A DNA stretch of 10,060 nt, taken from the NCBI GenBank assembly GCA_002373595.1, contig DFKT01000037.1, forward strand, positions 1-10,060, read 5' to 3'. The notes under the pieces were generated by a model. It saw only the letters and a program-made list of their open reading frames with translations, did no database searches and was not told the origin of the DNA. Position numbers and translations under genes: made by a program. Shown here one piece after another: positions 1 through 6,822 of this stretch. Position 1 is the first letter of the stretch. Each line of letters begins with the position of its first letter. The stretch comes from Lachnospiraceae bacterium UBA3638. GTDB taxonomy: Bacteria > Bacillota > Clostridia > Lachnospirales > Lachnospiraceae.

Positions 1-19
1 GCCCATGGCGCGCAAACTC

Positions 20-45
20 AAAAAGGAGCGGTGGCGCTCCTTTTT
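20..45. terminator. Bidirectional intrinsic terminator after the ABC exporter operon
   Basis: An 11-bp inverted repeat (20-30 with 35-45, loop GTGG) has a GGAGCG/CGCTCC core flanked by A5 on one side and T5 on the other, so it gives a hairpin followed by a U tract on either strand. It starts 5 nt beyond the stop codon of the minus-strand ABC transporter gene and would end that operon. It could also serve a plus-strand-ending gene to the left, outside the window. Positions 1-19 hold nothing I can identify. Confidence 0.9.
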
Positions 46-50
46 CTATG

Positions 51-1958
51 CTATGCAGTGATCGAATTACCCGTATAAAGTGTATAATATTTGCCCTTAG
101 CCTCTATGAGCTCATCGTGAGTTCCGCGTTCTATGATCCTGCCCTGTTCAAGTACACATATGCAGTCGGAATTGCGGACGGTCGAAAGCCTGTGAGCGAT
201 GACGAATGTGGTACGTCCGTTCATCAGCCTGTCCATACCCTCCTGTACTATCCTCTCGGTACGGGTATCTATGGAACTGGTTGCCTCATCGAGTATGAGC
301 ACCGGGGGGTCTGCTATGGCCGCTCTCGCTATCGCAAGGAGCTGGCGCTGACCCTGGCTTAAGTTCGCTCCGTCACCTGTAAGCATGGTGTCGTACCCAT
401 CAGGGAGCCTCGTGATGAAAGTATCCGCATTTGCCAGTTTTGCGGCCGCGATAACCTCCTCATCCGTCGCGTCAAGCTTGCCGTAACGGATATTTTCGGC
501 TATGGTACCGGTGAAAAGATGCGTATCCTGAAGCACTATTCCGAGCGATCTTCTTAAATCCGCTTTCTTTATCTTATTTACATTGATGCCGTCATACCTG
601 ATCTTGCCGTCCTGGATATCATAGAATCTGTTGATCAGATTGGTGATGGTGGTCTTACCTGCTCCGGTGGAGCCTACAAAAGCGATCTTCTGACCGGGCT
701 CCGCGAGGAGTTTGATATCGTGAAGCACCATTTTCTCATCCGTATATCCGAAATCGACACCGTCAAAGACTACTTCTCCCATAAGAGGTTTGTAATCCAC
801 ACTTCCGTCAGCCCGGTGGGTGTGCTTCCATGCCCATTTGCCTGTTCTCTCAGCACTCTCAGTAAGCTTTCCGTTCTCTTCCTTCGCATTTACAAGGAGA
901 ACATATCCGTTGTCGGTCTCGGGCTCCTCATCCATGAGTTTGAAGATCCTCTCTGCTCCGGCAAGGGCCATTATGATAGAGTTAAACTGCTGAGCCACCT
1001 GGCTTATAGGCATATTGAAGTTACGGTTTAAAGTAAGATATGCAGCCAGCGATCCGACGGTAAATCCACCGATGCCCTTGAGCGCGAGAGCACCTCCGAC
1101 TATGGCACATACCACATAACTCAGATTTCCGAGCTGTGCATTGATGGGACCGAGTGAATTGGCATAGCTGTTTGCCTTATCTGAACTGGTATACAAGGCG
1201 TCATTCAGTTCCTTGAACTTCTCTTTACTCTCTTCCTCATGACAGAAGACTTTAACAACCTTCTGTCCACCTATCATTTCCTCTATATATCCGTTGACCT
1301 CTCCGAGGCGTTTCTGCTGTTCGATAAAGTACTTACTACTGTTTCCGGCAGCAAACTTGGTCGCAAAGAGCATCAGTCCGACCATTACCAGCGTAACGCA
1401 GGTCATGATGGGACTGAGTGCGATCATACTGATAAGTACCGATATGACCGTTATGGCCGAATTGAAGCACTGTGTGATACTCTGGCTTATCATCTGTCTC
1501 ATAGTATCAACATCATTGGTGTAGATGGACATGATGTCTCCATGAGCATGAGTATCAAAATACTTGATCGGGAGTTTCTCCATATGGGTAAAGAGATCAT
1601 CCCTGATAGTCTTAAGAGTACCCTGCGTTACATATATCATCAGTCTGGAATTAAGATATCCGGAAATAACTCCAATAAGATAGAAGACAGCCACCCTTGT
1701 AAGCGCCTTGGCAAGAGGACCGAAATCCGGTGCATCGGTTGAAAAGATATAGGGCTTGATGTATACATCTATCAGGGACTTCATAAATAGGGTTCCCTGA
1801 AGATTTGCAAGTACGCTTATAACTATACACAGCAATACGATAACACAGTGTATTTTATAAGTTTCGAAGATCGCTCCTATTATTCTCTTAAATAATTTCC
1901 CAGGATTCTCAACCTTGGGTCTGGGTCTTCCCATATTTCTGCTGCCCGGTCCCGGCAT
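51..1958 (-). CDS. ABC exporter half-transporter, catalytic-site subunit of a heterodimer
   Basis: A 635-residue fused membrane and ATPase subunit of a type IV (B-family) ABC exporter, which should move drugs, lipids or peptides out of the cell. The membrane domain covers about residues 25-335 and the nucleotide-binding domain about 395-625. Visible motifs are Walker A GSTGAGKT (429-436), Q-loop Q477, signature LSQGQ (533-537), Walker B VLILDE with the catalytic glutamate E558, and H-loop H589. LSQGQ instead of LSGGQ, together with an intact Glu and His, is the pattern of the consensus-site subunit of heterodimeric exporters such as TM288 and LmrD. A hydrophilic insert at about 350-392 (NAKEENGKLTE, WAWKH) between membrane domain and ATPase is, from memory, common in the clostridial YfiC-like relatives. 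The ATG has a GAGGTG Shine-Dalgarno 5 nt upstream. Last gene of the operon, 70 nt after its partner. The substrate is not predictable. Confidence 0.95.
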   Translation of the reverse strand: MPGPGSRNMGRPRPKVENPGKLFKRIIGAIFETYKIHCVIVLLCIVISVLANLQGTLFMKSLIDVYIKPYIFSTDAPDFGPLAKALTRVAVFYLIGVISGYLNSRLMIYVTQGTLKTIRDDLFTHMEKLPIKYFDTHAHGDIMSIYTNDVDTMRQMISQSITQCFNSAITVISVLISMIALSPIMTCVTLVMVGLMLFATKFAAGNSSKYFIEQQKRLGEVNGYIEEMIGGQKVVKVFCHEEESKEKFKELNDALYTSSDKANSYANSLGPINAQLGNLSYVVCAIVGGALALKGIGGFTVGSLAAYLTLNRNFNMPISQVAQQFNSIIMALAGAERIFKLMDEEPETDNGYVLLVNAKEENGKLTESAERTGKWAWKHTHRADGSVDYKPLMGEVVFDGVDFGYTDEKMVLHDIKLLAEPGQKIAFVGSTGAGKTTITNLINRFYDIQDGKIRYDGINVNKIKKADLRRSLGIVLQDTHLFTGTIAENIRYGKLDATDEEVIAAAKLANADTFITRLPDGYDTMLTGDGANLSQGQRQLLAIARAAIADPPVLILDEATSSIDTRTERIVQEGMDRLMNGRTTFVIAHRLSTVRNSDCICVLEQGRIIERGTHDELIEAKGKYYTLYTGNSITA

Positions 1959-2028
1959 ATACTCACCTCTCTAATAACATCTATTATTTATAACTTGTTA
2001 TTTATTCTATCTGTGCTGGATATTCGTT

Positions 2029-3774
2029 TCAGCCTACTTCGTCAAAGTCCTTGGAACCGCCGGTTTGCGACTCATAGACTTCACGATATATAGCGTTATT
2101 TTTTAGTAGCTCATCGTGCGTTCCGATTCCGGATATCCTTCCGTCATCCAGAACTATTATCCTGTCAGCATCCATAACGCTTGCTACTCTTTGTGCGATT
2201 ATCAGTTTGGTAACACCCGGTATTTCTTCTCTGAACGATTTCCTGATCTTGGCATCCGTAGCCGTATCTACTGCACTGGTCGAGTCATCAAGGATCAGGA
2301 TCTTTGGTTCTTTGAGAAGTGCCCTTGCGATACAGAGCCTCTGCTTCTGACCTCCGGACACATTGGTACCTCCCTGCTCTATACGGGTATCATACCCATC
2401 GGGAAATCTGTTAATAAACTCATCCGCACAGGCGAGCTCACATGCTTTGCGGCACTGCTCATCCGTAGCGTTGGGATCTCCCCACCTGAGGTTCTCATAG
2501 ATCGTACCGGAGAAGAGCTCGTTTTTCTGGAGCACGACCGCAACCTTACTCCTGAGCACATCAAGATCGTAGTCCTTGACATTAAGGCCTCCGACCATGA
2601 CAGCTCCCTCGGTCGCATCATAGAGTCTGCTGATCAGACTGACGAGGGTGGTCTTTGACGATCCGGTTCCGCCCATGATACCTATCGTCTCACCGGATCT
2701 TATATCCAGATTTATTTCATTAAGAACAGGCTTTCCTCCATCCTTGGCATTATATGCAAAGGAGACATCCTTAAAGCTTATGTCACCGTTAGCCACTTCC
2801 GTCACCGGATTCTCCGGATTCACGATATCACTCTCCTCAATCAGTACTTCATATATTCTCTTCATGCTGGCGGAGCTCATAGAGATCATGACGAATACCA
2901 TCGAGAGCATCATGAGGCTCATAAGTATATTCATACAATAGGTAAGAAGACTCATCAGCTGTCCCGTGGTAAGCTCATCAACAGCTATCATCTTCGCACC
3001 AAACCAGCTGATCAGGATAATGCAGGCATATACGGTGAACTGCATTATGGGGAAACTGATTATGACATTTTTCTCCGCTTTTACAAATATGTTATAGATA
3101 TTTGCAGTTGCCTTGCGGAATCTGGAAATCTCCTCCTCCTCCCGGACATATGCTTTTACCACACGGATTGCCGACACATTTTCCTGGACTGAAGCGTTAA
3201 GTTCATCATACTTGGGAAAAGCCTGCGAAAATGTCTTGGTTGCCCTCGAAAGAATAATAACAGCCACTATTGAAAGAAAAATTACTGCGATCAGATAGAT
3301 ACTGGCTATCCTGGCATTGATATAAAATGCCATACACAGAGCCACGATCATACTTGAAGGAGCTCTCATCGCCATCCTTAAGACTACCTGGTACGAATTC
3401 TGTACATTGGTGACATCGGTCGTAAGTCTGGTGATAAGACCGGAGGTGCTGAACTTATCGATATTGGCAAAGGAGTATGTCTGTATCTTATTGAACATAC
3501 TCTCTCTAAGGTTCCTCGCAAATCCGGTTGATGCTTTTGCTCCAAATCGTCCTCCGAGTAAACCTCCGATCAAACCGATAAATGCCGCAAGCAACATCCA
3601 ACCGCCCGTTATTATAATGTGCTTCATGTCACCGGCATATACTCCGTCGTCTATGATGGATGCCATCAGATACGGCACTATCATCTCCATCGCCACTTCC
3701 AGCAGCATGCAAAAAGGAGTTATGATCGAAGGAGCCTTAAATTCTTTTACTTCCTGTAAAATACGCTTTAACAT
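2029..3774 (-). CDS. ABC exporter half-transporter, degenerate-site subunit of a heterodimer
   Basis: A 581-residue B-family ABC exporter half with a six-helix membrane domain (about residues 15-305) and an ATPase domain (about 330-570). Walker A is GGTGSSKT (368-375, Ser in place of the usual last Gly), the signature is canonical VSGGQ (472-476), Walker B is ILILDD with Asp497 where the catalytic Glu should be, and the H-loop position is Gln528 (IIAQRV). Loss of both the Glu and the His marks the degenerate ATP site known from TM287 and LmrC. Its intact signature would complete the catalytic site of the neighbouring subunit, so the two almost certainly act as a heterodimer. The ATG lies 15 nt after the HerA-like gene's stop. 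The AAGGA Shine-Dalgarno overlaps that stop codon and sits 12 nt from the ATG, a rather long spacing that suggests translational coupling. Confidence 0.95.
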   Translation of the reverse strand: MLKRILQEVKEFKAPSIITPFCMLLEVAMEMIVPYLMASIIDDGVYAGDMKHIIITGGWMLLAAFIGLIGGLLGGRFGAKASTGFARNLRESMFNKIQTYSFANIDKFSTSGLITRLTTDVTNVQNSYQVVLRMAMRAPSSMIVALCMAFYINARIASIYLIAVIFLSIVAVIILSRATKTFSQAFPKYDELNASVQENVSAIRVVKAYVREEEEISRFRKATANIYNIFVKAEKNVIISFPIMQFTVYACIILISWFGAKMIAVDELTTGQLMSLLTYCMNILMSLMMLSMVFVMISMSSASMKRIYEVLIEESDIVNPENPVTEVANGDISFKDVSFAYNAKDGGKPVLNEINLDIRSGETIGIMGGTGSSKTTLVSLISRLYDATEGAVMVGGLNVKDYDLDVLRSKVAVVLQKNELFSGTIYENLRWGDPNATDEQCRKACELACADEFINRFPDGYDTRIEQGGTNVSGGQKQRLCIARALLKEPKILILDDSTSAVDTATDAKIRKSFREEIPGVTKLIIAQRVASVMDADRIIVLDDGRISGIGTHDELLKNNAIYREVYESQTGGSKDFDEVG

Positions 3775-3789
3775 ATGTTAATTAATTCC

Positions 3790-5385
3790 TTATCCCCTAA
3801 AGAAAACACCCATTATTCCACGTCCGATGCTCGCACCGACATTGCCTCCGAGCGTCTTGCCGAACTTTCCGCCGATACTGCTTCCGATGGACTTTCCTAC
3901 TTCCCTGCCCACGGTTCCGGCGGTGGTCTTGGCCGTGCTCTTTACTGCTTTCTGCATATGATACTCTGCGGAGTTCTTATCCGGCTTAGCCTTGGGAGTC
4001 TTAGCGGGCTTTTGCTGAGCCGGATCTGCCGACTGAACTGCCGGTGCCTGTTGTGACTGATCAGTCGCCGGAACCGGGACAGCATCGGCATCAGCCATGC
4101 CCTTCTGTCTCTGAAGGAATTCATATGCCGAATCCCTGTCAAACTCATCATTGTATCTTGAATAAAGCATGTTATTTTTAATCTGACGATCTCTCTCCGA
4201 ATCATCTATAGCACCCATTCGGCTCTGAGGAGGAAGAATGCTGGTCCTCTGTACGACAGTGGGAACACCCTTTTCATCCAATACGGAGACAAGAGCTTCT
4301 CCTATACCGAGGTTAATAAGAGCCTCATAGGTATCGAAGTACCTGTTCTCACGGAAGGACTGTGCAGCCGCCTTGACTGCTTTCTGTTCCGTTGGAGTGT
4401 AGGCATGAAGCGCATGCTGGATCTTATTTCCGAGCTGAGCGAGTACATCGTCCGGCACATCCTTGGGGGACTGGGTAATGAAATAGATACCGACTCCTTT
4501 AGAGCGGATGAGCTTGACAACCTGCTCGATCTTAGAGAGAAGCGCCTTTGATGCGCCTTTAAATAACAGATGTGCTTCATCGAAGAAAAAGACCATCCTC
4601 GGTTTTTCAAGGTCTCCAACTTCCGGAAGTGTCTCGAAGAGCTCACTCATCATCCAGAGCATGAAAGTGGAATACATATTTGGAGTGTGAATAAGCTTTT
4701 GGCAGTCGAGTATCTGTATTCCGCCCTGACTTCCGTTCTGTATGAACCAGTCTGCAATAGATAACGCAGGTTCTCCAAAGAATTTATCCGCGCCTTCCGT
4801 CTCGAGGGCAACTATAGATCTGATAATGGCATTCACACTTGCCTTGGCTATGTTTCCGTATTCCGGTCCGTATTCGGATGCGTTCTCGGAAACATACTGG
4901 AGCATCGCCTTCAGATCCTTGGTATCTATGAGCAGCAGATTCTCATCATCCGCTATCTTGAATACAACCGTGAGGACATCGGTCTGAGTATCGTTAAGAT
5001 CTAATATCCTGCCAAGAAGAAGCGGCCCCATCTCGGAAACGGTAGTCCTTAGATTCAGTCCATTCTCTCCGAATACATCCCAGAATGTTGTCGGATACGA
5101 TTTATATGAAAAACCCGCCTTATCCAAGCCAAATCTGGCAATTCTCTTCTGCATATCCTCGGTATTCTCACCGGGCAGGCACATTCCGGCCAGATCACCC
5201 TTTACATCCGCCATAAAAACAGGTACTCCGGCATCCGAAAAGCTCTCCGCAAGCACCTTGAGAGTAACTGTCTTTCCTGTTCCGGTAGCACCGGCGATAA
5301 GTCCGTGACGGTTCGCCATGCCGGGGAAGATCGATACTTTCTCGTCTCCGCTGACGCCTAACCATATCTTGTTGTCTGAATACAT
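3790..5385 (-). CDS. HerA-like ATPase of the DUF853 / YjgR family
   Basis: A 531-residue P-loop ATPase of the family named after the HerA helicase C-terminal domain (E. coli YjgR type). Walker A GATGTGKT lies very early (residues 32-39) and Walker B MVFFFDEAH at 264-272, followed by the conserved ITQSPKDVPDDVLAQLGNKI stretch (303-322), typical of this family. Residues about 430-470 form a low-complexity Ala/Pro/Lys/Gln linker. The last 45 residues repeat small residues in a glycine-zipper pattern (VGREVGKSIG, SIGGKFGKTLGG), which may pack against a membrane or self-associate. HerA proper works with NurA in archaeal DNA end resection; no nurA is visible here, and the cellular role of the YjgR branch is poorly known. 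The ATG has a GAGGA Shine-Dalgarno 6 nt upstream. First gene of the operon with the exporter pair. Confidence 0.92.
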   Translation of the reverse strand: MYSDNKIWLGVSGDEKVSIFPGMANRHGLIAGATGTGKTVTLKVLAESFSDAGVPVFMADVKGDLAGMCLPGENTEDMQKRIARFGLDKAGFSYKSYPTTFWDVFGENGLNLRTTVSEMGPLLLGRILDLNDTQTDVLTVVFKIADDENLLLIDTKDLKAMLQYVSENASEYGPEYGNIAKASVNAIIRSIVALETEGADKFFGEPALSIADWFIQNGSQGGIQILDCQKLIHTPNMYSTFMLWMMSELFETLPEVGDLEKPRMVFFFDEAHLLFKGASKALLSKIEQVVKLIRSKGVGIYFITQSPKDVPDDVLAQLGNKIQHALHAYTPTEQKAVKAAAQSFRENRYFDTYEALINLGIGEALVSVLDEKGVPTVVQRTSILPPQSRMGAIDDSERDRQIKNNMLYSRYNDEFDRDSAYEFLQRQKGMADADAVPVPATDQSQQAPAVQSADPAQQKPAKTPKAKPDKNSAEYHMQKAVKSTAKTTAGTVGREVGKSIGSSIGGKFGKTLGGNVGASIGRGIMGVFFRG

Positions 5386-5432
5386 ATACTGTCCTCGCTT
5401 TCATATATAAATAGGAAATCAAAAACAAGATA

Positions 5433-5461
5433 AGTATATCTGAAATCAGGGTTAAAAACAA
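5433..5461 (-). promoter_or_regulatory. Candidate promoter of the HerA-like / ABC exporter operon
   Basis: On the minus strand, TTGTTT (5456-5461) and TATACT (5433-5438) are separated by 17 nt. The -10 matches consensus at 5 of 6 positions and the -35 only at its first three. Transcription would start about 45 nt before the HerA-like ATG. Other weak promoter-like pairs exist in this AT-rich stretch, so this is a best guess. Confidence 0.3.
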
Positions 5462-5690
5462 TGAAAAAGATGCTATCGGATGAACGATTTTTGTGTTCTT
5501 CATAACGGAATTTGCCACGTATCGTTATGTATTTTTGTGTCATTGGTATCATAAAAATATGCGTTATCAACCGTATGTTTCTGTTTTGGCGGATACATGT
5601 ATATTTAAGACAAGTTTGGCGGTGGATATGTCTTCTCAAGTGTTGACACTGATGTCATCGTCGTAAAATTATCAGGATCTAAAATCAGAT

Positions 5691-5869
5691 TGTGTATAAT
5701 GTGGCTAAAAATGTGGATAACTAGAATTGTATACACGATAAAATTGTCAGTTATCCACCTGACACTATTTTTCTGACTCAATTTATATCCAAGGTTATCC
5801 ACCATCCGCGTCAAAAATTGGGGAAAATTTCGTTTGTGATGATATCTCTTCGCCTCCTCCTGTGAATAA
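5691..5869. promoter_or_regulatory. Cluster of five DnaA-box-like 9-mers
   Basis: Three 9-mers match TTATNCACA exactly on the minus strand: 5691-5699 (TTATACACA), 5712-5720 (TTATCCACA, the perfect consensus) and 5861-5869 (TTATTCACA). Two on the plus strand, 5751-5759 and 5795-5803, are TTATCCACC, one mismatch away. The box at 5751 sits in the loop of a 6-bp dyad, TGTCAG/CTGACA (5745-5750 with 5759-5764). Five such sites in 179 bp is far above chance. DnaA binding is inferred. No dnaA, dnaN or rpmH lies nearby, so this is more likely a DnaA-titrating or regulatory cluster than the main oriC, although an origin cannot be excluded. Confidence 0.55.
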
Positions 5870-5881
5870 GATAATCAAAGT

Positions 5882-5896
5882 TATGATTGAATCATA
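5882..5896. promoter_or_regulatory. Operator-like 15-bp palindrome
   Basis: TATGATT-G-AATCATA is a perfect 7-bp dyad around a single central base, 12 bp from the outermost DnaA-like box. Its size and symmetry fit a dimeric repressor site. The bound protein is unknown, and the nearest downstream gene start is about 500 nt away. Confidence 0.35.
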
Positions 5897-6187
5897 TCAT
5901 CCGTCTGTATTTGTCATCGACGGGTCCAATTTTTCTATCCCAGCTCCTTTTTTCCAATCAAACGTTTTGTTATTATAGCGTTCCTGACTGTGGTCTCTCC
6001 GGTTGGAACTCAAATTTTTCTGTCCAACAGGTCAGATCTGATCTCAAGAAATGATTTTGGAATTCTCCGGAATGTTTTGAACGAAATCTGCTTGAATTTT
6101 AAGAAACACATGATATCGATGTTAGAATACCCTTTTTGATCCAAAAAAATGTTTTTACTCTCGCGCCCCTCCGTTTTTTTGCGATTT

Positions 6188-6423
6188 TTGTATACAGATA
6201 CGAAGAATGTCAGGGGATATATTTGCAGACCGGTGCTCCGCTGCTAAGCTCGCTTGATCGGCTAAAGGCTAAATCGCCCTCGCTTAACTCGCAACGCTCG
6301 CGCTATATGGGCGCGAGCTGCTCGAACAAGGCGCTCGGGACCGATTTCCGCCGACCTTCGCTTGCTAAGCGCTGCGCAAGTGTCCGCAAATATATCCCCT
6401 GACATTCTTCTTTTCGCATACAA
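6188..6423. repeat. GC-rich long inverted-repeat element with perfect 25-bp arms
   Basis: The arms at 6202-6226 and 6386-6410 are exact reverse complements over 25 bp (starting GAAGAATGTCAGGGG and ending ATATATTTGC). An outer pair TTGTAT/ATACAA (6188-6193 with 6418-6423) extends the dyad. Its centre (6306) coincides with an inner 8-bp hairpin, GCTCGCGC/GCGCGAGC (6296-6303 with 6311-6318), and the arms between pair only in patches. The inside is much richer in GC than the flanks and repeats short words such as CTCGC and GCTAAGC. No ORF inside looks real and no clear target-site duplication is visible. It could be a miniature inverted-repeat (MITE-like) element, a dispersed intergenic palindrome, or a long hairpin RNA or terminator. 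The family is not recognised. Confidence 0.75.
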
Positions 6424-6437
6424 GTCATTGTAATAAA

Positions 6438-6666
6438 GGGCAGGAGCTTCGATACATTATGAAGCGACCATTAGCGGAGAAATAACTCATTTTCTTAGCA
6501 CCGATGGACTTCAGCTAGTCCGAGGCACGATGCCGAGGACAGTGGCCGACTCGAGACAGGATGTCGAGTGAGGCCCGGTAGCGTCATATGTGGAAGATGA
6601 AAGACAGGTGCTTAGAAAATAGTTATTTCGAAGCGTGTCGCGCATAATATGTCGAAGTTCCTGCCC
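6438..6666 (+). ncRNA. Structured RNA candidate resembling HEARO / IscB omega RNA, no nuclease gene attached
   Basis: A 229-nt stretch folds into one long closing stem. Pairs are GGGCAGGA/TCCTGCCC (6438-6445 with 6659-6666), CTTCGA/TCGAAG (6447-6452 with 6652-6657), ATTATG/CATAAT (6456-6461 with 6643-6648), GCGAC/GTCGC, AAATAACT/AGTTATTT (6480-6487 with 6621-6628), ATTTTCT/AGAAAAT and AGCACC/GGTGCT (6497-6502 with 6607-6612). The head (6503-6606) holds hairpins GGACT/AGTCC, GGCA/TGCC, and GGCC/GGCC enclosing ACTCGA/TCGAGT with an AGGATG-containing loop. The order of CAGTGGCCGAC, the AGGATG hairpin, GAGGCC and CGTCATATGTGG resembles my memory of HEARO, the guide RNA of IscB-type nucleases. An ATGA, the reported HEARO insertion motif, lies 9 nt beyond the stem (6675-6678). 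No IscB/HNH ORF is present. The structure is clear; the family name is a hypothesis, and the orientation follows from it. Confidence 0.5.
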
Positions 6667-6696
6667 AACACTAAATGAAATTAAATTGCATAAAAT

Positions 6697-6730
6697 AACA
6701 GGTCTCACAAAATGAATTGTGAGACCTGTT
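6697..6730. terminator. Strong bidirectional intrinsic terminator
   Basis: A perfect 14-bp stem (6697-6710 with 6717-6730, core AGGTCTCACAA) closes a 6-nt AATGAA loop. It is followed by TTAT on the plus strand and TATTTTAT on the minus strand. It lies about 90 nt past the stop of the AI-2E family gene and would end the tex operon, and it could also stop any plus-strand transcript coming from the structured RNA at 6438-6666. Confidence 0.9.
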
Positions 6731-6822
6731 TTATCTACTCAGATATTAACTTTCACATGTTACAGAATCAGCATTTATGCGGTTTTGGCATTAAATAACG
6801 CTCTATTCAATAACACATTCGT

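Larger units (their letters stand above)
5386..6187. other. Long AT-rich intergenic region without a convincing gene
   Basis: About 800 bp upstream of the HerA-like operon with no ORF that looks like a protein gene. It contains the candidate promoter, a near-direct repeat of TTTGGCGG (5585-5592 and 5615-5622, 30 bp apart), palindromes ATACATGTAT (5593-5602) and TCAGATCTGA (6032-6041), a small GTTGGA/TCCAAC hairpin (6002-6007 with 6023-6028), the DnaA-box-like cluster and an operator-like dyad (the last two listed separately). Nothing recognisable is seen in 5900-6000 or 6045-6187. Confidence 0.6.

Noticed and set aside
5195..5518. 107-residue minus-strand ORF with a hydrophobic N-terminus overlapping the HerA-like start
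   Set aside because: Most of it is an out-of-frame reading of the HerA-like gene. The hydrophobic stretch is what AT-rich promoter DNA translates to, and there is no good ribosome binding site.
5358..5639. 93-residue minus-strand ORF upstream of the HerA-like gene
   Set aside because: The composition is that of translated AT-rich noncoding DNA, there is no recognisable domain, and it overlaps the real gene's start.
5605..5814. 69-residue minus-strand ORF across the DnaA-box region
   Set aside because: It starts at TTG without a Shine-Dalgarno sequence, has no family resemblance, and overlaps the repeated TTATCCAC motifs, which explain the sequence better.
5386..6187. The main chromosomal origin of replication
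   Set aside because: Despite the DnaA-like boxes there is no dnaA, dnaN, rpmH or gidA, and genes on both sides run in the same direction. Kept only as a DnaA-box cluster.
6136..6402. 88-residue plus-strand ORF through the long inverted repeat
   Set aside because: It reads straight through both arms of a palindrome and ends at the right arm; the dyad structure, not coding, accounts for the sequence.
6188..6666. A CRISPR array or an IS element with a transposase
   Set aside because: There are no regularly spaced direct repeats and no transposase or nuclease ORF on either strand.
6511..6708. 65-residue minus-strand ORF inside the structured RNA candidate
   Set aside because: It covers the hairpin head, the closing stem and part of the terminator, and shows no protein-like features.
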